A stretch of 64,000 nucleotides of DNA, from NCBI RefSeq assembly GCF_950295315.1, contig NC_080175.1, positions 87,134,161 to 87,198,160 on the forward strand, written 5' to 3'. The notes beneath the pieces were generated by a model. That model did no database searches and was not told the DNA's origin. It was given only the letters and a program-made list of their open reading frames with translations. Below are positions 46,792-59,068 of the stretch, one piece after another; the first letter of the stretch is position 1, and each line of letters begins with the position of its first letter. Source of the DNA: Erinaceus europaeus (lineage: Eukaryota > Chordata > Mammalia > Eulipotyphla > Erinaceidae). Position numbers and translations under genes: made by a program.

Positions 46792-47855
46792 TTCAACTAT
46801 AGAGAAAGCCTGCTTGTCATTGTGTCTAGTTTCCTTGTTTATTTACTACAACAGATAGAAAAGAATATGTAACCAGTATAAGAAAAGATATTTAAAATGT
46901 TGAAATTGGTTTATGATAGTCTGATTTCTTCAGGCAAAAGAATGAGGGTTTTTCTTGTGAACATTTCCTTTAGTGGTTCCTCGAACTACATAGAAATGTT
47001 TGCCTCTGAATACAATTTTTCACCCTGAAAAGTCCAACTTGATTGAATATGGTTCACGTTCAGCATCTTGAAACAAATAGAAGGAATTAAGCCTCAATTT
47101 AGTTTAGTGTGTCTGTACACATACACATGTTTAGGGTTTTTTTTTTATTACAAAAGTAGGGATCCTGTCTCTACTATTTAATAACATTCTACTTCCCTAT
47201 GCAGAATTCAGTAGTATATTTATCCACTCAGAGGCATGCCATTCCCACAAATATCACAGCTCTTTCTGTGTATTCATGTCAAGAAATCATAGGTTTTATC
47301 TCAGCAATTAAAGAATATACAGCTTTGAGAAGGCACCCAAGTAACTTGCTGTCTGGAAACATGAGCAGAGATGAGAGCAGCAACCACAGGGCTATTCCAT
47401 TAGAGCTCTGTTTGTTGCTCCATATGGATGTCTTTCCTATCCCTTTCTTCCTACACTGTGTGTATATGTATATATTTTTTTCTTTTCTATCTATGCTTCT
47501 AAAGGAAGCTTCTCCAAAGGAAAAATACTCATTAAGAGTATACAGAATTAATTTACCAACTGGTAGGTCTGCTTTGATGTGAGGCAACAGATTTTAACTG
47601 AATCCCTTTTTAATGTTTGCTAGGCTGTACATCTGCCCGTAATTCTGTCTCTCCTTACCCACAGGAGCACTAAAATTAACTATTTTAGATTCATTCTAAT
47701 CTGTGTTGCCTTGCCTAAGAATATGACTAAGCAGGGAAAAATAATCTTACAGTCTCTTAATGTTCTAAATGTTTCATGGCCGTATCATAGTTTTACTGAT
47801 AGACAATGCACATGTGAATGCCAACACATAATTCTTTGCTTGTTTGGCTTTTGTT
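46792..47855. other. CADM2: Unique intronic sequence
   Basis: No recognised element; an open frame around 47199-47582 has no domain-like features. Confidence 0.5.
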
Positions 47856-48060
47856 CATTTATTTATTGTCACTGCTAGGGTTTCAATGCTTCAGGGACTT
47901 TTTCAGATAGAGAAAGACAGAGACAAAGAGATACTACAGCAAACTTTCTCCCAGTGCTTTAAGAGCTTAAACTGAATTGTGGGTGCTCAACATGCAAAGC
48001 ATCCCTCTCTATCTCCCCTCCCCCCTTAATTTATCTCTGTCTCTATCCAGTAATAAATAT
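47856..48060 (-). mobile_element. Decayed SINE-like fragment
   Basis: Plus-strand tgtcactgctagggtttc, agatagagaaagacagag and aagagcttaaactgaattgtggg look like a worn minus SINE. The last part (ccctctctatctcccctcccc...aataaa) looks like a plus-strand SINE tail. Confidence 0.4.
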
Positions 48061-49951
48061 AAAGAATTAAAACATATTAATTGCCTTTAAGACTTTCTGA
48101 TAATGTACTGGAGAGACAGCATAGAACTTTATTGGTTGGTATAGTGCATAACCTTGTAATTTTATAATCTTTTAGACCACTTTTAAATCACTAATGAAAA
48201 TTTGATAATAAATATTATAGAAATGAGTATGTACAATTTTTTATATATATTTCAATACTAGAGTGTTGGGTTGTAACTGCCTATAGTTTAAAAAACATAT
48301 TTATAATATAAATATAATTATAATGTAACTATCTAATTTATTGCATATCTACATGCACGTAATTAAGCTGAGCATATCTATTTATTATGTATAGCATTTG
48401 TGTGAGCAACCCACTCTAAATAAATAAATAGCATCATACTAATGAACACATGAGAATAACTTTAGTATTTTTATACAGAATCCCCTCTCCATCCAATACA
48501 TGTACTTTGCTCGTAAAAGTGAGTAGAATAAGTGCCATCAATTTAAGTTTTCTTTTTCATTTATGAATTTGTTAATACAAAATTCTATTTCCTTCTATGG
48601 AGCCTAAAAAGTTTAAATGATTATTAAATATAAAATTTTATCCTACATGTAATGCATAGAATAGAATAGAACAGAAAGAATAAAATAGAGTAGAATCTCT
48701 CTTTTACTGAAAATACATTTCATACTGGCAGATTCAGATTACAATTTATAGTTCTAATGTTGAAATGTGCAAAGGTGTAATTAGGAGGGGGGAAAAAAAT
48801 CAAACCTCCCAATGTCATGAATTGTCAGTGCTGTTAAAAATTAAATGTGATAACACTTAAATAGCACACTTCCACTGACATACAAAGAGCAAAATCTAAC
48901 TATTAGGATGGGATCTAGATAACAGATTGTTTCATCGAAAAATGCTCAAACTTCCACCAAGAATTAATGCTACCGAGGCAATTGTGGTACAGTCAAAGCC
49001 AACCATCATCTCAGCTCATGAGAGGCCCTCTGTACTAGAGTTATATTAAACTATCACAGCTAATGTAAAATCAACCTAGGTGTCAAAGATAAAAGAGCAA
49101 AGTTCTCAGAAATGATCACTTATCACTCCATTCTAAAATGCTTACAGCATTCATCATAGATCACAATGCCACTCAAATTCTATGAGTTAGTAAGGTTTGG
49201 AAACAGTCAAGCCATTAACAGAAGATAGTAGCTTTTTCTATTTATACAACCAATGACTAATGAAACATTATACCCTGTGAGCAAAAGGAAAAAAAAAAAA
49301 AACCACAAAACTTTATTTTGTAATGAACCTAATTGCAGCCCTTTTAAACACAGTGTAATGTGGCTTCAATGGTTTCATGGAGCCTCTCATTACTTGTGTC
49401 AATAACCCTAGGTAAACTACTGTTGAACTTCACAGCATTTATCTAGCAGCATGAATAGCATTAATCTATGGGGTGCTTTTGATGAACTATAGTTCAAAAA
49501 CGAAGCCAAAATGACTTCTTACAAAGCACTTAGAGAAGTATTTGTTAGAAATATGTCAACTTCCAACTCCCTAAAGGTAGCTTGACCAGTTAGGAAATTT
49601 TGCTGTTGGCTAGCTTGCAAACACTAGAAAAAATATATATACATTTTCCCCACTTGAATTACTTTTAAAAAATTAATGATATAATTTCCATCGATTTTTC
49701 ATTTTTTCTGACATTTCTGTTATAATTTTCTATATTTGTGTGACATGCTTTTTTTTTTTTTTTTCCCCATACACACTTCACAACATGCCCTTGGATTCTG
49801 AGAAACCCATCTTGGAGAGAAGTACGGAGTAAGTTACTGCTGAATCAGACTGGTTCAGACTACAGTGCACCATTGTGACTGCATGATCTAAATATCCAGG
49901 TCAACACAAACTGAAAGTTTCTCCTGGATCCTGTTTGAAGGATCTAACATC
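48061..49951. other. CADM2: Long repeat-poor intronic block
   Basis: About 1.9 kb. 48780-49560 is non-repetitive with balanced composition apart from an A14 run at 49290-49303. No exon is recognised. Confidence 0.5.
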
Positions 49952-50241
49952 TTTTTTTTTTTTTTTTTTTTTTGCCTCCAGGGTTATCACTGGGGCTGAG
50001 CCTACACTACCAATATGTGTGGCTCATTTTTTTTTTTTTTTTTTCTGATATTTTGGATAGGACAGAAAGAAACTGAGAGGAGGGGAAGACCAAGGGAGAT
50101 AGAAAAACACCTGCAGACCTGCTTCACTGTTTGTGAAACGAACCCCCTGCAGGTAGGAAGCCAGGGGTTCGAACTCGGATCCTTGAGCAAGTCCTTGCAC
50201 TTTGTAATATGTGCGCTTAATTTGGTGCACCACCACCCGGC
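49952..50241 (-). mobile_element. Erinaceid tRNA-SINE with 3' unit
   Basis: Minus head agccgggtggtggtgcacc, B-box gagttcgaacccc, body, a short CT tract, A17 interruption (plus T run at 50028-50044) and 3' unit next to the T22 tail (49952-49973). Confidence 0.92.
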
Positions 50242-50315
50242 TTAATTAATCTTAATTAATTAATATTAATTAATTAATCTTTATTAATCCCCTTAATTAA
50301 TTTTTTTTTACCACA
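50242..50315 (+). repeat. TTAATTAA-rich repeat
   Basis: Repeated cttaattaat/ttaattaatta words immediately after the SINE head. It is strongly self-complementary. Confidence 0.88.
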
Positions 50316-51477
50316 TCCCATGCTTATTCTCTTTGCCAGCAAGTGTGTTAGAGTGTACCTAAGGGCGTTTCTCAAATTTCATTCCAATTTGTCAGTCTGA
50401 TTTGACTACGTTGATCCTTCTAAAAAGTTGAAATCTGCACAATTCCCAAGACAGTAAAAAATAATCTTAGCAGCTTTACTCCTGTTCCACATGTTTAAAC
50501 ATGAACAGTCTACTCACAAATCTTTAATTTGCTTTTGACAAAAAAGTGCTATTGAGAGTGAAGATATAGTATATACTGAAGCAATTTAAAACTTGGAAAG
50601 TCGTATACTGAAATGTCACCTGCATCATAATAAAAATAATTTGGAAAAGAAACAAAAATTAAATTATCTGTTCTTAAAAAAAATCAGGCATTGTTACAAA
50701 GAATTAGATCCCCCCTCCAAAAAAAAGAAATCATTGTTTTACAAAGCTATAGAACTCAGGCAAAAAAAAAAAAAAAAAAAAACAACTCAGGCTTCCTAAA
50801 TAACTCTATAACTAGATACATTAGAATGATGTTAAATAAACATACTCTTAGTACGATTTCTAAGATCAGTTGGATTTATTATAGTATTGACTTTTACACA
50901 ATACTCACGCAGAATAATGCAGTACAATGCAGAACACATTAGTCAAAGAATTGATGTTCTTGGTGAGATATATGGGGTGGGGGGATATTTATAATAACTT
51001 TTCCTCTTGAAGATTTCCAATGTAATCTGACACAAATAAATTCTGAACAGAATGCCAATAAAGAATTTTGTCTAATTTTGTTTACTGTTTACTTATCAAT
51101 CTCATACTAGTTCAACTCCATCTGACAACTTCCAAGTGCTATCTAATAAACAGTCTGTTCATTCCAGACATTGTAGGATAGGAAATATATAGGCATTTTA
51201 AAATTTTAAATGTGTGGTATTATTTCCCCCAATTTTTTACATTTTTTTGAAATAGAGAAAACCTATCTTAAAATTACTTTTAGTGACTAGTAATTTTACA
51301 TTATTAGATTGACTTGGAGCATACTAATCATGAGTCTTGGAAGTATTACACTTAAGAGAAGTTCTTCTGACAGAAAAAGAAAACCTATTTTATTCTGTTT
51401 TTTTGTGCTTAGATTTGGTAAATTAAAAATAAATTTCTAGACATTTTCATATATAATGATGATAAAAGTGTACTCAC
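50316..51477. other. CADM2: Unique AT-rich intronic sequence next to the Ig3 exon
   Basis: A20 run at 50763-50782; otherwise unique, with no element recognised. Confidence 0.5.
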
Positions 51478-51656
51478 CGTGTACAATGAGAACATACTCT
51501 GCACTGCTTTGACCAATGGTGTTTGTGGCTTCACATCTGTATGTACCGTTATCCGTTTTGTTCAAGAAAAGAATGTTTAGCTCCCTACCACTCACAACCA
51601 TTCGGTCAGGATCTGGTAATTCTCCACCATCCTTTGTCCATAAAACAGGTTCTGGC
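51478..51656 (-). CDS. CADM2: CADM2 exon: second half of Ig domain 3
   Basis: The minus strand reads (L)PEPVLWTKDGGELPDPDR, then MVVSGRELNILFLNK, TDNGTYRCEATNTIGQ and SSAEYVLIVH(D): 59 complete codons with split codons at both ends. This matches mammalian CADM2 from memory, essentially residue for residue. It supplies the core Trp (VLW) and the second cysteine (YRC) of the I-set/C2 Ig fold; the first cysteine is on the exon at 61391. NKT and NGT are two N-glycosylation sequons. The acceptor is aatccaacag|G (entering in phase 2, completing CT|G = Leu) and the donor ACACG|gtgagta (leaving in phase 1). The domain mediates extracellular trans/cis adhesion contacts of CADM proteins at axons and synapses. 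Confidence 0.97.
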
Positions 51657-52386
51657 CTGTTGGATTTAAATGTGCATATAATTAGGAAAATTAAGTAAGA
51701 TTATATACTCTGTGAATTAAGTAACAAGCTGTTTATATATTTATTTTTTATCCATAGTTATGCTAACATCTATATGATACCAAAAGAACCATCATGCATT
51801 CACTCAGGAAATGTGGAAGGATGATAAAGATAATTTTAGTTTTTTAAATTTTATTCTGCTTAACTAGACTTGTGTTATGGAGCTAATTTGTTATGTGACT
51901 GTAGAAAACCCTTGTTATAATACTATAGCTAATGGCTCAAAGTGTCCAGTGTGTAGAGGACATTATTGAGGCCATTAGAACAGCCTTCCTAGAGTTTCCT
52001 GGAATTAAATCTTTGTGCTTGAAACCACCAGAAGATTCACCCCTTATATCTCCAGATTTTTGCATCTTCTAACGATTTCTTCTTGATTGTTTTCTCTTTA
52101 TCCCTCTAAATTTATAGATATAAGATTGACACATATAGTACGGTTTTATTTTGAAGTATACAGTATGATACTTTTACTTATGTACATGTTGCAGAATGGC
52201 TACCACAATAAACTTAGTTAGCATTCATTATTTCAAATTGCTACATCTTTTTTCTCATTAGGGATTTGTGAACAACTTTCAAGTACAGAATACAAAATTG
52301 TTAATTATAGTCATTATCACAGTGCTGTATAGAATATCCATGTTCATTTATCTTATAAATAGAAGTTTGTAACTTTTATTTGCTTA
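51657..52386. other. CADM2: Unique AT-rich intronic sequence
   Basis: Nothing recognised beyond the splice acceptor at its left end. Confidence 0.5.
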
Positions 52387-52679
52387 TTTTTTAAATGTTT
52401 TATATTTATTTATCTTCCCATTTGTTGCCTTTATTGTTTTTTATTGTTGTAGTTAGTATTGTTGTTATTGATGTCATCGTTGTTGGATAGGACAGAGAGA
52501 AATGGAGAGAGGAAGGGAAGACAGAGGGGGGAGAGAAAGACAGACACCTGCAGACCTGCTTCACCTCCTGTGAAGCGACTGCCCTGCAGGTGGGGAGTGG
52601 GGGACTCGAACTGGGGTCCTTAGGGTCCTTACTCTTGGTGCCACCTGCATTTAACCCACTACGCTACCGCCAGGCTCCC
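52387..52679 (-). mobile_element. Main-type erinaceid SINE, full length
   Basis: Minus head gggagcctggcggtagcg, body ccccacctgcagggcag, CT tract, (CAACAA) domain and A-rich tail. tttgtaactttt occurs just before it (52366-52377) and directly after it (52681-52692), a target duplication. Confidence 0.95.
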
Positions 52680-52689
52680 ATTTGTAACT

Positions 52690-53703
52690 TTTTTTTATGC
52701 TCTGTTGTTCCTCACTTGTTGTGTCTTGAGTACAAGCAACACTGTACTAAATACCTTTATGACAATTACACTCACCAACCTCAGGAATTACAGTAGCAAC
52801 TGAAGCAAGTATTGAACAGTTTAATCACTACCAGTTAGCCAAACAATTTCTCCAGTCCTTGAAAGAATAGTAACCAAATCCCAGTGAAGAAGAAAGAGAG
52901 AGAGAAAAAAAAAGAAGGAATAGCAGGAATAGACAGTTATGCAAGTCTATTATCCACTGTATATTCTAGGGGTAGCAAGAGGGGAAAGGGAACTAGAGCA
53001 GAGATACACACATAGAGAGTCCACTCTGAGTCAGAATTCTTCCCCAAAATAATTCCCAAATGTGTATCAGTGAATTCAAAAAAGCACACTGTTTGGTGGT
53101 GTGGGGGCTGGGGCCTGTGGCTTTGGGAGCTGTAGGATTAAGGAAGAAAGGATGACAAGAATGAGAAAAAGAATAAAAAAAGAGAGAGAAAAAAGAAAAA
53201 GACAAGAAAAAGAACAGTCATAAAAGAGTGGTGAAAGGAGTTTTTTTAATTAATTTATTTATTTTTAATTATTTAATTAGCTATGCAGGGTGAGGTGGTG
53301 GGGGTTGGCTACTTAGAAAGAAAAAAGGCCAGAGGTTTCAGAAGGGTATATACTTAGAATGAATGATACTCCCTGATGGGATAGGAATTTGGTAAAGACA
53401 GAAGCTCAGCAGGGGATTCTGCTAGGAGCTGTTCCCCAGGGACTGGTTAGGGGTGGGGGGGTTGGGGGGGGAGGCGGTGTGCTTAATAATTAAGAGGAAA
53501 AAAATTTTTTTGTTCCCTTTTTTTCTACTCTAATTCTTAACCCAAATTAAGTTATAATCACCTCCTTGGTGTCACCGCTAGGACCCCTTATTGACTGGCC
53601 TACTAAAGGCAGAAAATCCTACCGTTTCCTGAAGATGTGATCAGAGCTCAAGCCACTAGCAGCTTCTCAGTCCGCCATTTTCCGGGAACCCCCTCCCCCA
53701 CCC
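52690..53703 (-). mobile_element. ~1 kb retroposon headed by an L1-type 5'UTR
   Basis: On the minus strand it starts ggaggggg-ttcccggaaaatggcgg at 53703, like an L1 promoter start with a YY1 site. It runs ~1 kb and ends gcataaaaaaaa at 52689-52697 (T-run on plus). tttgtaactttt lies on both sides (52681-52692 and 53704-53715), so the ends look like a true insertion. No L1 ORF1 or ORF2 sequence is present. 52800-52860 resembles a sense tRNA-like SINE head (ggactggagaaattgtttggc). It may be a spliced or internally deleted L1 RNA, or an RNA started from an L1 promoter. Confidence 0.6.
53672..53681 (-). promoter_or_regulatory. Putative YY1 site in L1-type 5'UTR
   Basis: Minus-strand aaaatggcgga near the start of the element matches the YY1 core (CCGCCATTTT on plus) that positions transcription start in L1 promoters. 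Confidence 0.6.
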
Positions 53704-53804
53704 ATTTGTAACTTTTAACAGCTATCATTTTATTCCTTCATTCAGCACCCACCTTTGACCATTTTCATTCAACATTTACATTTAATATTTTACTAGAAAT
53801 CACC

Positions 53805-54090
53805 TTATTCATATCATCTTGGATGGAGTTTGAAAGAATATTGTTAAGCAGGATAAGCCAGAAAGAGAAGGATGCATATGGGGTGATCTCACTTATGGAC
53901 AGACCTCAAGAAACAAGAACAGAATGGGAAAATACAAAGTAAGACTTGGACTATTTTGCACCAATGTAAAGAACTCTGGGAATGGAGAACAAGAAGGAAT
54001 AGGGAGAAGGTGCTGGCACAAGATTATGGTGCTCATTTAAAGGGGATAGTGTTTGGAAACACCTTAATGAGATCTGAAATTGTATTTACT
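53805..54090 (+). mobile_element. L1 3' end fragment
   Basis: tcatcttggatggagtttgaa through agagaaggatgcatatgggg and acttggactattttgcacc match the ORF2 end and 3'UTR of other L1 copies here. It is diverged and lacks coding potential. Confidence 0.82.
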
Positions 54091-54109
54091 TGTTTCCACT
54101 AGCGGTTCA

Positions 54110-54215
54110 CTACTCTAGCTGAACTTTTCAGAGAGAGGAGAGAAACAGGCAGAAAGAAGGCTATTGTAACATGTGTGCTCAACCAGGTGTGCCACTGCCA
54201 CACACACCCTAGAAT
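54110..54215 (-). mobile_element. SINE remnant
   Basis: Plus-strand agagagaggagagaaacagg and gtgtgctcaaccaggtgtgcc are the reverse of a SINE tract and head with the middle deleted. Confidence 0.5.
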
Positions 54216-54289
54216 AATTTATTGACTCGATTTCATTTTCTTAACTTTAGAGGATTAATTAATATTTGAAGGTTTGGAAAACTGTTCAG

Positions 54290-54800
54290 TGTGTTAAAAC
54301 CCAGGACTTGAATATCTAAGTTCCCAAAGATCTCAGGTTAATTTCTAATACTCTCCTATTCCAGAGCTGAGCAGTGTTCTGGTCACTTTAGCTCTCATAA
54401 AAACAAATACAGAAAAATAGACAGAGTCTGTCATCCATTGCAGAAGATACGGTGACTCTGAGATAGAAAGAAGGGACCCTAAGGGAACACTGAGTCCCTG
54501 TGGCAGATCAGTATGATGCTGTGAGAGATGTTCTGTGATACATATATTAAGGAAGGTGGAAATGCCCTGTTGTGACAACATCAGGCTTTTAAACACCATT
54601 CCTTCACTAAATGGATACAGGCACTGAAAAACAAAATGGAGCCCAGTAGATATCTCTGTGCATTAGAGCACTGAACATGCATGAGGCTCAGTCCTTTGCA
54701 TGCCAGCATAGCATAGGGCAGAACCCAACAGGAACAGTGTGTTGGTCATTTTCTCAATCTGCTTTATTTTATTTTTAAAATGAAAATGGGTTTCTATTGA
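54290..54800 (+). mobile_element. Two old tRNA-SINE-like fragments
   Basis: 54300-54420 (ccagagctgagcagtgttctgg) resembles the family at 6484. 54640-54780 (gagcactgaacatgcatgagg, ctcagtcctttgcatgcc) resembles a tRNA-like head with a decayed B-box. Both are plus orientation and worn; the sequence between is unclassified. Confidence 0.45.
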
Positions 54801-54965
54801 CTTAAATTAGAGATAGTGAAAACACTCAGAAAAGAAATGCCCATAAGGACTGCTATCTTCCACCTGTAGTTACTGTTTTTCTCTGGCTGGTCCATCCTTC
54901 ACATGTCCTCAGCTCAGCTCAGCTCCATTCTCTCAGTTTTCCCTCTATTTTTATTTTTAAGAATG

Positions 54966-55250
54966 TTTTTTTAATATTTATTTTTCCCTTTTGTGTTCCT
55001 TGCTGTTTTATTGTTGTAGTTATTGTTATTGTTGTTATTGAGGTCATCATTGTTAGATATGACAGAGAAAGATGGAGAGAGGATGGGGAAGACAGAGAGG
55101 GGAGAGAGATAGATACCTGCAGACCTGCTTCACCATCTGTGAAGCGACTCCCCTGCAGGTGGGAAGCCGGGGGCTCGAACCTGGATCCTTAGGCTGGTCC
55201 TTGCATTTTGCGCCACGTGCACTTAACCAGCTGCGCTACCGCTGACTCCC
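54966..55250 (-). mobile_element. Main-type erinaceid SINE, full length
   Basis: Minus head gggagtcagcggtagcgcagc, B-box ggttcgagcccc, complete body, (CAACAA) domain and AAATATT tail. Confidence 0.95.
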
Positions 55251-56204
55251 ACCCCCCTCTTTTTATTTTAAAGATAAATAAATAAATATTTTTAGATACA
55301 CATTGTAAATAAATTAATCCTAATTCAAGCTATGGGTTTTGAATTGATAATAATGGATTCAAGTCAGAGAATTTTTAGAATACATACACTGTTGTGCTAT
55401 AGAATACTAATAGAGGGTAGTTTATGCTTATTTTCAGATAGGAAATACAAGAGAATTCTGTGTATCTTTCACTACGTATTATTTGAACTATATCTGTATT
55501 AAAGTACAGTTCATTACGCTTTTAAATATCTGGTATAGTTAAGAGATTTGCAACTACTCGGGCTACAGATATTTGCAGATGTACAATCCAAGCCACGGTC
55601 TGTGCTTCTCTTTCTACTGCAGGGCATGCTTTATCATGCCCCAGACTATGAAAGCTTAGGCATTATATCAGAACCAAGATATGGGTGGTGACTTTCTATA
55701 ACATAGATAACAAGAATGATAAATATCCTGCAATTAAGATCTGTCATGCACTAGGTTGATTGATATGAATGTACTATTGCTGTAAATAAATATGCTCTGA
55801 ACACCCATATTCTGATCTGCTCTAGTTAGGTCTAAAACATCTCACTCTGGATGGTCACTTGCCCTTTTCTAATGAAATTTTTTGTTGTCATTTCTTCTGC
55901 CTATGTGGTCATTAGCAAATAACATATATTTTGTAAAAAGGCAGAAATTAGACTTAAACAAACTCACTTGTTATAAAGCTGTTTTGCCTTATTTTGCATC
56001 TCATTTCAAAAATCTCTTATTGTGTAAATAGGAAGATGCATTGGTGTGTTATTCAGTTTTTCCTTAAACTCTTGATCATTTTGAAAATGGATATGTAATT
56101 GTTCTCCTGAGCACCTCACTAGCTATTACATGTTATATGGGCTATCTCCCTAAAGATGAAATTATTTCTTCTTATACAGAATAGGTATGCTTTGGATCAT
56201 GCAA
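55251..56204. other. CADM2: Unique AT-rich intronic sequence
   Basis: Nothing recognised. Confidence 0.5.
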
Positions 56205-56507
56205 TTTTATTTTATTTTATTTTATTTTATTTTATTTTATTTTATGTCTCCAGGGTTATTGCTGGGGCTCGGTGCCTGCACTATGAATACCCTGCTCCAG
56301 AGGACTTTTTTTTTCTTCTGTTGGATAGGAGAGAGAGAAAAAATAAGAGAAGAGGGAAAGATAGAAAGGGGGAGAGAGAGACACCTGCAGACCCGCTTCA
56401 CTGCTTGTGAAGCAACCCCCCCTGCACATGGGGAGCCAGGGGCTTCCACCAGGATCCTTGCACTTCATTCTATGTGTGCTTAACCCAGTGCGCTACCACC
56501 CAACCCC
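56205..56507 (-). mobile_element. Erinaceid SINE with (TTTTA)n tail
   Basis: Minus head gggggttgggtggtagcgc, body ggctccccatgtgcagg, CT tract and 3' unit. The A tail has expanded into a pentamer repeat, on plus (TTTTA)n at 56205-56245. Confidence 0.92.
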
Positions 56508-58885
56508 CTTCTCATGCTAAGACCATAAGAAAAATTATGCTAACAGAACATAAAACAGTAAATATAATATAAAATAATGCTGGCTAATAATAGGATAATA
56601 ATATATCATATCTATAATTGTTTTCCTCAGTAGAATAAATATCGAATATGTATATATATATATATATTTGATACTTATATATACATGATTAAAAGAGCTC
56701 CTTTGCTTTGTTGAAGTAATATTATAAAATGTGAAGCATTTAATTAAAATAAATGATGGTTCTTTAGTTATAGGATTTATGGGTCAACCTCACACCTTTT
56801 GAGGTCATAGCTCTAATGTAACAGAACAGTTTTATTTTCTGCCCTCTACTTTTCTGAATGGAGAAAGCTGCTGCCTGAAAGCTGTCTGGGAATTCAGCCA
56901 AAGAAAGAAGATGGTTGAAAAAAAAAACCCTGGAGACTTGAAAGAAAAGTGGTTGGCATTAACTCAGTCCTTACTTTAAACCAAAATTAAAACAACAGAC
57001 AGACATGTACGGTAATCTCTCTTTTAAAGAAAGAATAAAATGCCTCTACGGTAATGTCAAGTGGAACAGTTTGGTCCTGGCCCAAGTTATACAGCTGTTC
57101 CACAGGACAATATCAAAAGGCTCTGGTTCCAAGCAGGCCAATAAGGCATGCTTGTACATAAACAGTCACTGGGGCTCTCACATTTAGAACAAAGAAAACA
57201 GCATTAGCATCCATGAGGGCAGGGTAGGAACATGAGTTGCAGGACATGTTGAGCCATGTCATCATTTTGTGATTTCTATAAAAGATTGTGGGGAAAACTT
57301 GTCTATTATTAGCTTGTGTAATAACCATGGCTAACTCATCCCTCAGGCAATTACTCTCTAGTTAACATACTTCAAGGAACAATGAAGACTTGACCGCAGG
57401 CTAATTATCATGCTTAAATGAAGTATGCAATGTAAAGAAAGCATATATACATCGCTAACTTTTGACTTGGATTTGTTTGGTAGAGGTAGATCAAGTAAAT
57501 GGTGAGGATAGTAGAAATTAAATGGAGTCAATCAGAAGTTAAGTGACAGTGTTGTTTCTCAGAGGTTCCAAAATGAAACCAGATGCAATAGCTGCTACCT
57601 GATGGGGTAAAGCATTTATGGTGATTATCAGATTAAGGGATAAACACTGAACCTACAGATTGTGGGTATGAGATTTCACATACTTGATTTTCATGCCTAC
57701 ACTTTCAAAGATTCTTCTGGATACAGACAATTTATTGTTTTTACTTTAAAATGGCCATCTCATGCAAATGTATTAGTCATCCATAAACTGCACAATTTGT
57801 TTTCCGAAATAGGTGGTCTTTCCATTATCTTTACTTCCCCACCACCTACTAACGTCCTGATTAATCCATTTCAATGTGCCTTCTGTTCTCTTTGCTCTAG
57901 TGAGACTATTTTCTTTATTATCAGTAACATTTCTTTCTGGGGGAATTCAATGATTTCTTTTCCGTTTTCTCTTGTTTTCTGTTCTATCTGCCTCATCTGG
58001 CACTGTTGGAGACATAATATAAACTAAAGAGAAGCTAGAAATTAGATTGTCTTTAAAGAGGTTAATGTCTTCATTTATTGAAAATTATAGTTACTTCAGA
58101 AATACAGAAGAATATTAAGATGATTAGAAGGACATGAGAGCCAGTTGCCTAAGGGAAGGAAGTCATCAAAGTTGGCTATACCTTTCAATTCAGTGACCTG
58201 ACAAACTATGAGCAAAGAAAATAGCAAAATTAAAAAAAAAAAAGTCAGGAATAATGACACAATATAAGCTTTTATGTTAGTATACATTTAATTGTGTACT
58301 AATATACAGAATATAAAATTTGGACTTAATAAAGTTATACAGATATCCTTATGGAACTTGTGAACTAATTTGTAGAAGAAATTATACCACTTGGAAAACT
58401 GTATGTGCCTATAAACTCATGAAACAAATGAGTGGAATATAACAATCTTCCAGAAAGGAAGATAAATAGAAGGGTATCTATGAAAAAGAGGACATAACAG
58501 AGACATCATGTTTTGAGACCAGCCTGTTTTTCATCTAAAGCATCTCGGGGAATCAGCTTCAGCAGCAGATATTATCGTAGGATCAACGCTAGATTTTCAA
58601 GTCATTCTGGCTAATATCTAAGTGACACTTCAGATTCAGCAAGTGAAATAGCAGACAATAGTTGATGATAGAAGGTCTGGACAATGAACTGAGTTTAAAT
58701 AACTTCTCTATTTAAAATCTAGATGACTAAGGAATATTTGTTGACAGGAAGGAGCCTAAATTTTCTCTGCCTAAAAAGAAATGTCCTTAGTTCCTTTACC
58801 TATTTATTGTGTGACCTTAATAGTTTTTAAAGGTGACATTATCTATTTCCAAAACTTCTGAAATACCTTTATTCTCTTAAAAATG
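56508..58885. other. CADM2: Long repeat-poor intronic block
   Basis: About 2.4 kb; only a (TA)n run at 56648-56668 and short A-runs. Open frames here lack recognisable domains. Confidence 0.5.
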
Positions 58886-59068
58886 CATATTTATTTATTT
58901 ATTATGAAAGAGGAAGTCTGAGGAAAGAGAAGGTGAGAAGATCACAGCATTGATCAACTCTGTCATAATACTGGTGTTGAATACATGGCCTTTGGGGTCT
59001 CAGACATGTATGCTACTGTCTCTGACCCAATTGCTGTATTCTTAAATAAATAAATAAATAAATAAATG
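58886..59068 (-). mobile_element. Old SINE-like fragment and (AAAT)n
   Basis: Plus-strand tttatttatttattatgaaag, purine tract, and ggcctttggggtctcagacatg are the reverse of a worn SINE. (AAAT)n at 59043-59067 follows. Confidence 0.5.

Larger units (their letters stand above)
33762..51477 (-). other. CADM2: CADM2 intron between Ig3 and stalk exons
   Basis: Bounded by donor ACACG|gtgagta (51477 downward) and acceptor ccactcaccag (33762 upward). Length is 17,716 bases. It contains about two dozen SINEs or fragments, several microsatellites and three long repeat-poor blocks. Confidence 0.92.

Noticed and set aside
47199..47582. 127-codon plus-strand and 102-codon minus-strand open frames
   Set aside because: Overlap each other on opposite strands; no domain, splice sites or codon bias.
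57662..58027. 121-codon plus-strand open frame
   Set aside because: Hydrophobic, biased composition from T-rich sequence; no domain, no splice context, no similarity recognised.
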